A stretch of 64,000 nucleotides of DNA from a virus. Position 1 is the stretch's first letter. Each line of letters opens with the position of its first letter. The position numbers and the translations under genes were made by a program. Positions 42,722 through 49,285 of this stretch are shown here, in pieces. The DNA is taken from positions 1-64,000 of IMG/VR virus record IMGVR_UViG_3300046642_000884; one strand, given 5' to 3'. The notes under the pieces were generated by a model. It had not been told where the DNA came from. It did no database searches and saw only the letters and a program-made list of their open reading frames with translations.

Positions 42722-42750
42722 AGTGTAGTCTAAAAGCGGTTCTTTGTCAA
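42722..42750 (-). promoter_or_regulatory. Promoter directly at a tRNA start
   Basis: AACAGTTC, TTGACA (42745-42750), 17 bases, TACACT (42722-42727). The tRNA 5' end is at 42713. Confidence 0.8.
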
Positions 42751-42758
42751 GAACTGTT

Positions 42759-43106
42759 TTACTGTGTTACTTTACCAGAAACAGTAATTGCCTTGCCGTT
42801 ATAAAGAACAACGAATTTCACGTCTGTTCCAGGTGCAGCTGCTCCTAGCTTTTGGCCAGCCACAGTTGTTGTGCCTTGTGATGCAAGATAAAGCTTACAC
42901 ACTTCCTGAGCAATCGCGGTAGCAGTTTTCAATGATCCATTGGCATTGATAAATGCGTTTACGGTGTCCAGGTCTGGTGCAAACTTGCAAAGCGTTGTTG
43001 CGATACTATCGATTGATGCTAGATCAACTGTTTGCCCACAAAACGAAAGCTGAGCAACCAATGCTAAAGCTGCAACCGAAGCTGCTGTAATTCCTAAAGA
43101 TGTCAT
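42759..43106 (-). CDS. Secreted or membrane-linked unknown protein
   Basis: 115 residues, hydrophobic N terminus (LGITAASVAALALVAQLSFC) then a mixed Ala/Val-rich part. TATAAATA (43126-43133) and GGGAGGAG site upstream, so late-expressed. Confidence 0.6.
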   Translation of the reverse strand: MTSLGITAASVAALALVAQLSFCGQTVDLASIDSIATTLCKFAPDLDTVNAFINANGSLKTATAIAQEVCKLYLASQGTTTVAGQKLGAAAPGTDVKFVVLYNGKAITVSGKVTQ

Positions 43107-43125
43107 TTATAGTCTCTCCTCCCTC

Positions 43126-43133
43126 TATTTATA
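43126..43133 (-). promoter_or_regulatory. Late promoter box TATAAATA
   Basis: Exact T4-type late -10 element 19 bases before the ATG at 43106, followed by a good ribosome site. Confidence 0.7.
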
Positions 43134-43139
43134 GTGATT

Positions 43140-43211
43140 TGGTACTGCGCTAACGAATTGAACGTTACTGAAATTGGTTCACAGCCAACCCCCTGTCCTC
43201 CAGCACGCAGC
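43140..43211 (-). tRNA. tRNA-His (GTG)
   Basis: Acceptor GCTGCGT/GCGCAGT, anticodon stem GTTGG/CCAAT with loop CTGTGAA, T-arm TAACG-TTCAATT-CGTTA, A then CCA. The D-arm is weak (CTG/CAG only) and the usual extra 5' G cannot be judged. Confidence 0.6.
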
Positions 43212-43218
43212 ATTAATT

Positions 43219-43293
43219 TGGTAGCGGAAGTAGGAATCGAACCTACTCATTAGCGGATATGAGCCGCCTGTTCTCCCACTGAACTATACCGCC
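43219..43293 (-). tRNA. tRNA with CAT anticodon (Met or Ile2)
   Basis: D-stem GTTC/GAAC, anticodon stem GGCGG/CCGCT with loop CTCATAT, T-arm GTAGG-TTCGATT-CCTAC, CCA. Acceptor GGCGGTA/TTCCGCT has one mismatch. Confidence 0.8.
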
Positions 43294-43863
43294 TTAATCT
43301 CCATAATAGTCATCACAGATATTGACAGGAACCCATTCATAATTCCAATACCATCCTGTACAGGAATCAGGGTCGTCAAAATAGACCTCGTATCCGTTCC
43401 ACCAGTTATGAAAGCCGAAGTGCCGTTCGTGGAAGAAGAAGTCCCCGTGTTCGTGATGAAACTGTCCATGATGGAAAAAGTGATCGCCGTGGTCCTCGTG
43501 ATTGAAATCGGGTCCGTGGTGAATATTACCATGATCCTCGTGATGGAATGGTTGTGGATTAAAATGCGGCGCAACGTGTGGCACTACATGTGGTTGAAAA
43601 TGAGGTTGTGGCTGATAATGGGGTTGTGGGTTATAGTGTGGTTGCGGATTATAATGCGGTTGTGGTTGGGGATGAAATCCCCCGCCTCCTCCGCCATGAA
43701 ACTGGCCTCCGCCACCTCCACCGTGGAATTGTCCACCTCCGCCGCCTCCGCCGTGATAGCCGCCTCCACCACCGCCTCCCCCGCCGTGACCGCCTCCACC
43801 GTGTTGGGCGAAAGCTGTTGAAGCCATCAGAACTACTGCTAATGCGATAAGTGTCTTTCTCAT
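43294..43863 (-). CDS. Secreted Gly/His-rich protein
   Basis: 189 residues: signal peptide (1-19, ASTAFAQ), GGGGGGG runs, PQPHYN repeats, then a His-rich part ending WNGYEVYFDDPDSC. Possible metal binding or surface coat. Stop lies one base after the tRNA-Met 5' end. Ribosome site AAGGAGAAAA. Confidence 0.7.
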   Translation of the reverse strand: MRKTLIALAVVLMASTAFAQHGGGGHGGGGGGGGGYHGGGGGGGQFHGGGGGGQFHGGGGGGFHPQPQPHYNPQPHYNPQPHYQPQPHFQPHVVPHVAPHFNPQPFHHEDHGNIHHGPDFNHEDHGDHFFHHGQFHHEHGDFFFHERHFGFHNWWNGYEVYFDDPDSCTGWYWNYEWVPVNICDDYYGD

Positions 43864-43877
43864 TTTTTCTCCTTAAA

Positions 43878-43951
43878 TGGCGGGGGATGAAGGAATCGAA
43901 CCCTCGAAAACAGATTCAAAGTCTGTTGTCTTACCACTAAACGAATCCCCT
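43878..43951 (-). tRNA. tRNA-Gln (TTG)
   Basis: Anticodon arm ACAGA-CTTTGAA-TCTGT, T-arm GAGGG-TTCGATT-CCTTC, CCA encoded. First acceptor pair is A-C. Confidence 0.85.
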
Positions 43952-43954
43952 ATA

Positions 43955-44029
43955 TGGAACGGACGGTGGGACTCGAACCCACTTCTCTGGAATGGAAACC
44001 CAGGGCAACAGCCTATATACCACGCCCGC
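43955..44029 (-). tRNA. tRNA-Gly (TCC)
   Basis: Acceptor GCGGGCG/CGTCCGT, anticodon arm CTGGG-TTTCCAT-TCCAG, T-arm GTGGG-TTCGAGT-CCCAC, CCA encoded. Confidence 0.85.
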
Positions 44030-44034
44030 GTTAT

Positions 44035-44190
44035 TTAATGTAATAGATGTGCGCCTTGTGCGCCTGCGAAAATCAAGCTTGCGACCCAAAACGCTAATCC
44101 AGCCGAAACTAAATTCCAGCGGGCACCAACATTAAAGGCACCTAATACAAAACATACAAAAGCAAAAACAAGTAATACTAATCCTAACAT
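44035..44190 (-). CDS. Small two-helix membrane protein
   Basis: 51 residues, hydrophobic almost throughout (MLGLVLLVFAFVCFVLGAFN). AAAGGAGAAAT site and ATAAATA upstream. Confidence 0.6.
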   Translation of the reverse strand: MLGLVLLVFAFVCFVLGAFNVGARWNLVSAGLAFWVASLIFAGAQGAHLLH

Positions 44191-44217
44191 AATATTTCTC
44201 CTTTGGTTTATTTATAT

Positions 44218-44304
44218 TGGCGGAATGCCTCGGTTTCGATCCGAATACCTCTCGGTACGATGGACTTAGCAGGTCCCCTCAGCTCCTTGCTGATTGGTCA
44301 CTCC
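44218..44304 (-). tRNA. tRNA-Ser (GCT)
   Basis: Anticodon loop CTGCTAA on GGAC/GTCC, long variable arm, T-stem TTCGG/CCGAG with loop ATCGAAA, CCA encoded. Confidence 0.75.
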
Positions 44305-44308
44305 GTAA

Positions 44309-44416
44309 TTACTCATCAGGACCACCGCCAGGCCTGCCATGAAATGGTCCACTGCCGCTGGTGCCACCCGCTGCAAGAACCAATACAAGAAAAAATATTA
44401 TCAGAAACCAGAACAT
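44309..44416 (-). CDS. 35-residue membrane protein with Gly-rich tail
   Basis: MFWFLIIFFLVLVLAAGGTS then a Gly/Pro tail; AAGGAGTGACC site. Confidence 0.55.
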   Translation of the reverse strand: MFWFLIIFFLVLVLAAGGTSGSGPFHGRPGGGPDE

Positions 44417-44432
44417 TTTGGTCACTCCTTAT

Positions 44433-44509
44433 TGGGGCTCTAGGCGAGAATCGGACTCGCATTCTTCCATTACTGTTACCTGTTTAGGAGACAGGACAGA
44501 TACTAGAGC
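44433..44509 (-). tRNA. tRNA-Arg (CCT), nested D-arm
   Basis: Acceptor GCTCTAG/CTAGAGC, anticodon arm CCTGT-CTCCTAA-ACAGG, T-arm GCGAG-TCCGATT-CTCGC, CCA encoded. Only TATCTGT separates acceptor and anticodon stems; the other D-strand AGA, with TGG, lies after the anticodon arm. Confidence 0.75.
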
Positions 44510-44512
44510 AAT

Positions 44513-44595
44513 TGGCGATCGCCGCAGGATTCGGACCCGCATTTTCAGCTCCAATTACGGTTACTGAGGTAGAAGCTCAGCTCGGCTAGGCGACC
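44513..44595 (-). tRNA. tRNA-Arg (TCT), nested D-arm
   Basis: Acceptor GGTCGCC/GGCGATC, anticodon arm CTGAG-CTTCTAC-CTCAG, T-arm GCGGG-TCCGAAT-CCTGC, CCA. TAGCCGAG precedes and GTAATTGGAGCTGAAAAT follows the anticodon arm; AGC pairs GCT. Confidence 0.8.
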
Positions 44596-44814
44596 TTAAA
44601 ACCCTCGAATAACTTTCATCGCGTTATCGATAGCTCGTACTGCACAATCGTCGTTTGGATGTCTCAGTATATGCTTATTAAGATGACGGACCTTGTTATG
44701 CTCGCGGGTATGGCGAAGCTTATAAAGCTTTGCGTAATCCTGACCACGATGGGCGCGGCCGTGTTTGCGCTGCTTCTTAGACTTTTTTGCCTTTTTAAGT
44801 TTGGCAACAACCAT
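44596..44814 (-). CDS. Small, highly basic protein
   Basis: 72 residues; first 45 are mostly Lys, Arg and His (KLKKAKKSKKQRKHGRAHRG). AAGGAGAAAAG site; expressed from the 44893 promoter. Likely nucleic-acid binding by charge; it adjoins a tRNA, so RNA binding is possible. Confidence 0.65.
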   Translation of the reverse strand: MVVAKLKKAKKSKKQRKHGRAHRGQDYAKLYKLRHTREHNKVRHLNKHILRHPNDDCAVRAIDNAMKVIRGF

Positions 44815-44892
44815 GACTTTTCTCCTTTTGTTTAGGTTACTTCGTCATAGCTGTTGCTCCTTTGAATAGTGTTAAAGTAGTCGTTCATCTTA

Positions 44893-44921
44893 TTTATAAC
44901 AGGACCTACACCAGATGTCAA
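44893..44921 (-). promoter_or_regulatory. Early promoter
   Basis: AACAGTTG, TTGACA (44916-44921), 17 bases, TATAAA (44893-44898), 79 bases before the basic protein gene. Confidence 0.8.
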
Positions 44922-44931
44922 CAACTGTTTT

Positions 44932-45006
44932 TGGTTGGGGATCGTGGATTTGAACCACGAAATTCGGAGTCAGAGTCCGATGGTTTGCCAGTTAGCCTAA
45001 TCCCCA
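44932..45006 (-). tRNA. tRNA-Gln (CTG)
   Basis: Acceptor TGGGGAT/ATCCCCA, anticodon arm TCGGA-CTCTGAC-TCCGA, T-arm CGTGG-TTCAAAT-CCACG, CCA encoded. Confidence 0.9.
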
Positions 45007-45023
45007 ATAAAGTAAATATAACG

Positions 45024-46145
45024 ATGAAAAGACTTCGATCAATTATCAGTGAACTGTCGTTGCCCGTAGGCGTTAACGATGCCGAAGTCCGATTAAAGGC
45101 TGCTGGATGGCGACGTCTGGGCGGTGGTATGTTTGCCTCTGTTTATGGCAGGCAGGGTAAACCTTATGTCTTGAAGCTGTTTCAGGACCGAGACCACGCC
45201 TATAAACGGTTCCTGAAATTGGTCCAATCGCAGCCGGATAATCCACATTTTCCTAAATTACGCGGATTGCCTATGCGGGTTAATAAGAATTATACAGCAG
45301 TCCGAATGGAGAAACTTCAGCCATATAATGATCGGAGTGAGCGGCAACAAGAGGACACAAAAGATATCAATACTTATATATACACTATGAGGGATTTACG
45401 CAGGGAGGTTTCTGATCTTAAGTTTAAAGGAAATCGTAACGACAACACTATTCGGCGGATTAAAGAATTAAATAAAAAACTAGAACCAATATTTCACGGT
45501 CGAGCACAATTAGCCAAGGCCTTAGATGATATACAGAAGCACGTTATTGATCCAACTGGTGCTAATTTTGATCTACACGATGCTAATATTATGTGGCGAG
45601 GAAAAGTACCAGTATTAACTGATCCGGTAGCTTATGGAAATAGTGCTGAGGAAGCTGCGCCACCTCGTGCGCCTCGCCAATTCCAGTTTGTTTTTGATCA
45701 CCCGATTGTCCGCCCCCCAGCACCAAAGCCGTTACGACAAGTTGTACGTCCTGTAGAACCCCCAGAACATTTGCGAAAAAGTTTATTTGCGCGCGGCGGA
45801 TTTGGCCGGCCAGTTGGCAGAAGGGAAGCTGCAGCGGCTCTGAATAATGCTATTAAACAAGTTAAGCGTCATGTTGGTAAAAACAAAATTGTCTATGATC
45901 TATTAATCAATCCGAAGGGAACTACTAAAGAAGAAATTCTCGCCGCAACTGGTTGGAAACAAGTCTCAATAGCAGGAATGGCTCATGCAATGGGGCTTGA
46001 AGTGCGAAAAGTTAAAAGACGGAATCTACGTGGTAGAAAAGAAACACGATATTTTGGTTATATTCCATCCCATACAATAGTGATAAAAAAACGGGGACGG
46101 AATTTACGGGACATACTTCCTAGAAGAGCAGCTATAGATTTTTAA
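45024..46145 (+). CDS. Kinase-like protein with DUF3489-like tail
   Basis: 373 residues on the plus strand, start at ATG 45024. GGGMFASVYGRQGKPYVLKL (34-53) resembles a kinase Gly-loop and lysine, and NFDLHDANIMWRGKVPVLTD (about 180-199) the catalytic HD-N and DP motifs. After a Pro-rich linker, IVYDLLINPKGTTKEEILAA then TGWKQVSIAGM is a DUF3489-type winged helix. May phosphorylate a host or phage target; the fusion is unusual. Confidence 0.6.
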   Translation: MKRLRSIISELSLPVGVNDAEVRLKAAGWRRLGGGMFASVYGRQGKPYVLKLFQDRDHAYKRFLKLVQSQPDNPHFPKLRGLPMRVNKNYTAVRMEKLQPYNDRSERQQEDTKDINTYIYTMRDLRREVSDLKFKGNRNDNTIRRIKELNKKLEPIFHGRAQLAKALDDIQKHVIDPTGANFDLHDANIMWRGKVPVLTDPVAYGNSAEEAAPPRAPRQFQFVFDHPIVRPPAPKPLRQVVRPVEPPEHLRKSLFARGGFGRPVGRREAAAALNNAIKQVKRHVGKNKIVYDLLINPKGTTKEEILAATGWKQVSIAGMAHAMGLEVRKVKRRNLRGRKETRYFGYIPSHTIVIKKRGRNLRDILPRRAAIDF

Positions 46146-46165
46146 GATGAATAGGGTATTGATAA

Positions 46166-46249
46166 TGGCGATCCACGCAGGACTCGAACCCGCATTTTCA
46201 GCTCCAGTTACGGTGTCATGCGTTCGAAGCGCACGTCGGCTAGTGGACC
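46166..46249 (-). tRNA. tRNA-Arg (TCG), nested D-arm
   Basis: Acceptor GGTCCAC/GTGGATC, anticodon arm GTGCG-CTTCGAA-CGCAT, T-arm GCGGG-TTCGAGT-CCTGC, CCA. TAGCCGAC before and ACCGTAACTGGAGCTGAAAA after the anticodon arm. Confidence 0.8.
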
Positions 46250-46250
46250 A

Positions 46251-46333
46251 TGGCGATCACGAGGAGATTCGAACTCCTATTTCCAGCTCCAGTTACGGTT
46301 ACTAACTTCGCAGGCTAGTTCGGCTACGTGACC
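46251..46333 (-). tRNA. tRNA-Arg (GCG), nested D-arm
   Basis: Acceptor GGTCACG/CGTGATC, anticodon arm CTAGC-CTGCGAA-GTTAG, T-arm AGGAG-TTCGAAT-CTCCT, CCA. Same TAGCCGA ... TGGAGCTG arrangement. Confidence 0.8.
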
Positions 46334-46369
46334 TAATTATAAGGTAATCTACCTTTTTTCCAACCAAGA

Positions 46370-46447
46370 TCAAGCTTCAGACAAATCTAAATGATTTTGT
46401 CTTTCTTGTTTGGAAAGATTTATATAGTTTTCAGTAATTTCAAGCAT
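46370..46447 (-). pseudogene. N-terminal remnant of HNH endonuclease
   Basis: 25 codons: MLEITENYINLSKQERQNHL then DLSEA stop. Matches the start of the HNH protein at 52439 (KSKTERQSHLNLLEDC). The catalytic part is absent. Confidence 0.55.
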
Positions 46448-46459
46448 AATAAATAACCT

Positions 46460-46657
46460 GTGCTTATTAAAATTCAACGTCGAGAATTGGTAACAGTAGG
46501 TATTTTATACTACAGGCCTGACTTTGTCAATATCTTACAGGAATTTTATTGGCAGATCGACGATGAAATTCCACAATTACCTAGAGTCCATCGGTTCCTT
46601 AACTATTGGAAAACCGATATTGATGCGGTCATTCGTAGTATCGAGGTCTCGTATTAA
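46460..46657 (+). CDS. usg: Usg family protein
   Basis: 65 residues, GTG start. LVTVGILYYRPDFVNILQEF, YWQIDDEIPQLPRVHRFLNY then WKTDIDAVIRSIEV matches Usg, a small family essentially restricted to Alphaproteobacteria. Function unknown. ATAAATA ends four bases before the GTG. Confidence 0.75.
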   Translation: MLIKIQRRELVTVGILYYRPDFVNILQEFYWQIDDEIPQLPRVHRFLNYWKTDIDAVIRSIEVSY

Positions 46658-46944
46658 TTTTCAAGCCAATAACCCGGATTTTGTATAACGATGATCATTC
46701 GTCTTGATTCAACATTACTGTTGAATTCTTTGCCCCCTACCATTACCTAACATCCATTTAAGAAATGAGAATGCACACTCGTCGGAGAACTTGGGGTTGC
46801 TTCAAGTAGAGATTATCGCGTTTCACTTTACTCGTCTCTGTGATTCTAATCCTCACCTCACGGTGGACGGGAGTTACCCGCTACTTGTGCATTAGAAGTC
46901 CGGAGTTTCCTAGCCGTAGCTCGATCATCTAGGCTTGAAAAGAT
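46658..46944 (-). ncRNA. rnpB: RNase P RNA
   Basis: About 285 bases. P1: TTTTCAAGCC at the 5' end pairs with GGCTTGAAAA at the 3' end. P2: GATGATC/GATCATC. P3-like AGC-TACG-GCT. Conserved block CTAGGAAACTCCGGAC (cf. GAGGAAAGTCCGGGC), CGGGTAACTCCCG, CACC-GTGA-GGTG, ACAGAGA, and near the 3' end ACAAAATCCGGGTTATTGG (cf. ACAGAACCCGGCTTATCGG). Shorter than bacterial RNAs (350-400). It follows tRNA-Phe and tRNA-Glu with four bases or fewer between, so one transcript may supply both ribozyme and substrates. Confidence 0.9.
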
Positions 46945-47021
46945 TGGTAGGGGTAAGGAATGAATCAATTCCTGTTTCCGTCTTGAGAGAACGGTGTCCT
47001 GAGATACTAGACGATACCCCC
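46945..47021 (-). tRNA. tRNA-Glu (CTC)
   Basis: Acceptor GGGGGTA/TACCCCT, body TATCGTCTAGTATCTCAGGA as in Glu tRNAs, anticodon arm CCGTT-CTCTCAA-GACGG, CCA encoded. T-arm AGGAAT-TGATTC-ATTCCT has an unusual six-base loop. Confidence 0.8.
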
Positions 47022-47024
47022 AAA

Positions 47025-47099
47025 TGGTGCCTTAGGATGGAATCGAACCACCGACGCCATGCTCTTCAGGCATGCGCTCTACCACTGAGCTACTAAGGC
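47025..47099 (-). tRNA. tRNA-Phe (GAA)
   Basis: Canonical: GCCTTAG/CTAAGGC, GCTC/GAGC, CATGC-CTGAAGA-GCATG, GGTGG-TTCGATT-CCATC, CCA. Confidence 0.95.
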
Positions 47100-47908
47100 T
47101 TTTGTTCTACTATTGTTAAATTTATATCATCACTTTCATGAAGACAAATTAGACTTCGATTATTATGATAGGTTTTATAACCATAATCTTCTATGAAATC
47201 TTTAATTGGTTGTTCTCCAACTTTATGATATTCCGCATAAATGATCGGATGATGGCGATGAATAGTTGAATCACAACCTTTTAGAGCATCAAGTTCCATT
47301 CCTTCAATGTCTAGTTTTATTAGATCAACTCTTTCCAAATTCAAGGAATCAATAGTAAAGCTAGCGACTTTGGTTAAATGGTCATCATAATTTACGTCTT
47401 GACCTATTATTTCTCGGGCTGGAAGTGGTTTAATTTCAAGCGAACCAAACGATGAAGGAATAGTATAGTCCAACGTTGGAATTTCTAGTAGCCCAACTTT
47501 CTCGCCAACTGCGACATTCATAGCTGTGGCATTAAATACATTATTAAGTGCTATATTTCCGGCGAGAGCATAAAATATTCGCTCTTGTGCTTCGAAAGCA
47601 ATTACATTACCCCAGCCAGTCATATATTTGGCCAACTCGACTGTGAAAACTCCAATATTAGCTCCACAATCTATAGCAACAACTCCATCGCCACGGCTAG
47701 CTCTTCGATATGTAATAGCATCTTTGAAAAGCTGAGCTTCAAACATCCCATATTCAGAATCTCTTAAAAGTTCGTAACCAACACCATATTCATTGGTTAC
47801 ATCTTTACCTTCGTGTTCTACAGTGATTTTGAAATCATCTAAATGACTTAAGATCATAGGTCCATGATTAGTAGCAGCAAGAACAAAAACAGCAGGTCGT
47901 TTGGTCAT
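47093..47908 (-). CDS. FkbM-family methyltransferase
   Basis: 271 residues. AIDCGANIGVFTVELAKYMT (78-97) SAM loop and RVDLIKLDIEGMELDALKGC (about 198-217) FkbM signature. N terminus MTKRPAVFVLAATNHGPMIL is an extra segment. ATGA overlap with the amidinotransferase-like gene; stop overlaps tRNA-Phe. Confidence 0.85.
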   Translation of the reverse strand: MTKRPAVFVLAATNHGPMILSHLDDFKITVEHEGKDVTNEYGVGYELLRDSEYGMFEAQLFKDAITYRRASRGDGVVAIDCGANIGVFTVELAKYMTGWGNVIAFEAQERIFYALAGNIALNNVFNATAMNVAVGEKVGLLEIPTLDYTIPSSFGSLEIKPLPAREIIGQDVNYDDHLTKVASFTIDSLNLERVDLIKLDIEGMELDALKGCDSTIHRHHPIIYAEYHKVGEQPIKDFIEDYGYKTYHNNRSLICLHESDDINLTIVEQKP

Positions 47909-48732
47909 GATTTATTATCCAATCTAAGGGTTAGACAAGAGGCGGCTCCTCCCGCTTTTATAAAGGCTGAAAAATCGGTTTGTATAACAGTATAACCTCG
48001 CACAGTCAGTTCGTTAAACAATTCCTCGGATATACCATTATTGACGATCAAACTATCATTAACTGCTACTAAATTGCAGGCAAACGCCAAAGCGTCGGCT
48101 TCGGAAACGAAAATGTTTTCTTGTAAAGATAAGATTTTGCGTGAATCGGTATCAAATGCTTCAGGATTATTTAGTATCTCGCCGTGCGGCAGAATACACA
48201 TCGCCATATCGAGATGATAAAAACGGGGATCGATCAATTGTAAAGGTTTAACTGGTTTGTGAAAGGCCTTAATAACTTCAGCGGTTGCCTCAATATCACT
48301 CCGAATTCCGTGGCCTAACCAAAATGTTTTTCTGGTGGAATCCCATAAACAGTCTCCAGCTCCCTCGAATGGAATATATCTCCCATAATAAGCCGTAAAA
48401 TATACGTTGTCTATAAACAGTGATTTATAAAAGATACGATACCATCGTGCTTCTTCGGTTTGTCTTTCAGGATGTACAAACGATGATGCTAACGCTTTAT
48501 TATCAAGAACAACACCAGCATTAGCGACAAAACACATATCAGGACAGTCTGGTTGGCCGTGTTCTACTATAACTTTTCCTCCAGCATCTTCTATTTTACC
48601 TTTTAGCTGGTTCCATTGTTGTTGTGCTAGCTGGCTATAATCTAGTTTCCATTCATCCGGGTGCATCCAAGGATTTATTGAATAATCAACTCGGAAGTAT
48701 TCTGGTCGGACCATTAGGAAGGTAGGTTGCAT
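47905..48732 (-). CDS. Amidinotransferase / DDAH-like enzyme
   Basis: 275 residues. CPDMCFVANAGVVL (62-75), EGAGDCLWD (123-131), FYHLDMAMCILPHGEIL (176-192, catalytic His), and AGGAASCLTL near the end (catalytic Cys) match the arginine-modifying enzyme superfamily (dimethylarginine hydrolase, arginine deiminase-like). It could modify arginine or a guanidino compound; rare in phages. Confidence 0.8.
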   Translation of the reverse strand: MQPTFLMVRPEYFRVDYSINPWMHPDEWKLDYSQLAQQQWNQLKGKIEDAGGKVIVEHGQPDCPDMCFVANAGVVLDNKALASSFVHPERQTEEARWYRIFYKSLFIDNVYFTAYYGRYIPFEGAGDCLWDSTRKTFWLGHGIRSDIEATAEVIKAFHKPVKPLQLIDPRFYHLDMAMCILPHGEILNNPEAFDTDSRKILSLQENIFVSEADALAFACNLVAVNDSLIVNNGISEELFNELTVRGYTVIQTDFSAFIKAGGAASCLTLRLDNKS

Positions 48733-48745
48733 AATATATCCTTAT

Positions 48746-48819
48746 TGGTGCGGGCTGCGGGAGTTAAACCCGCGCCATCGCGTTGGCAACGCGAGAGACT
48801 ATCGTAATCCTTAGCCCGC
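48746..48819 (-). tRNA. tRNA-Gly (GCC)
   Basis: GCGGGCT/AGCCCGC, anticodon arm TCGCG-TTGCCAA-CGCGA, T-arm GCGGG-TTTAACT-CCCGC, CCA. Confidence 0.88.
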
Positions 48820-48828
48820 ATTATTAAA

Positions 48829-48902
48829 ACTTGGCAGTTTCACATACTCTCTCTTAGCTGCTCTATCCTATGTCTTCAGGTGACAAACGAGCAGTACCAA
48901 GT
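48829..48902 (-). other. Structured tRNA-sized element, unassigned
   Basis: Closing stem ACTTGGT/GCCAAGT and inner CTGCTC/GAGCAG, enclosing CCT/AGG; no CCA or T-arm. Confidence 0.4.
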
Positions 48903-49171
48903 TATTCTTTTGGTGTAAATTCTTGCAGCGCCTTGTCCGAACAAATATAATCATACTTGAGCTGACCTTTAAACTCTTCCTTTAATTGATTTTCAACATA
49001 GGCATGACCAGATTCTTTATCGGCAGCAAATACTGGACTATCCAAGAATTGTTGACATGATTCGGCTGTTGGAAAAGCTTTGGCTTGGTATTGTAGGGCG
49101 CCAAACTGTGTGCCAGCAGGCCCAACAGGAGATACAATTAACGTGGTTAATAATACAAAGATATGGAACAT
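48902..49171 (-). CDS. Small exported protein
   Basis: 89 residues with a hydrophobic N terminus (MFHIFVLLTTLIVSPVGPAG) and two Cys. YQAKAFPTAESCQQFL resembles 61813 (NYPTLNDCKLAIV), a possible paralogue pair. Confidence 0.6.
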   Translation of the reverse strand: MFHIFVLLTTLIVSPVGPAGTQFGALQYQAKAFPTAESCQQFLDSPVFAADKESGHAYVENQLKEEFKGQLKYDYICSDKALQEFTPKE

Positions 49172-49204
49172 AATTTACTCCTTTCGTTTTCCTTACCCTA
49201 ATAG

Positions 49205-49277
49205 TGGTGGCAGAGGAGTGAATCGAACACTCGTGACGTGGCTTATGAGACCTCGCGGGATACCAATCCTCCCTGCT
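49205..49277 (-). tRNA. tRNA with CAT anticodon (Met)
   Basis: Anticodon arm GAGGT-CTCATAA-GCCAC (one mismatch), T-arm GAGTG-TTCGATT-CACTC, acceptor AGCAGGG/CTCTGCC with a first-pair mismatch as in initiators, CCA. Confidence 0.75.
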
Positions 49278-49285
49278 TTGATTAT

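Noticed and set aside
43408-43850. Plus-strand frames opposite the Gly/His-rich gene
   Set aside because: Low-complexity reverse complement; the minus strand has signal peptide and ribosome site.
44203-44567. Plus-strand open frames across tRNA-Ser and Arg genes
   Set aside because: They are complements of minus-strand tRNAs with encoded CCA.
44862-45023. Longer N terminus of the kinase-like gene
   Set aside because: It would read through tRNA-Gln(CTG); the ATG at 45024 is the first clear start.
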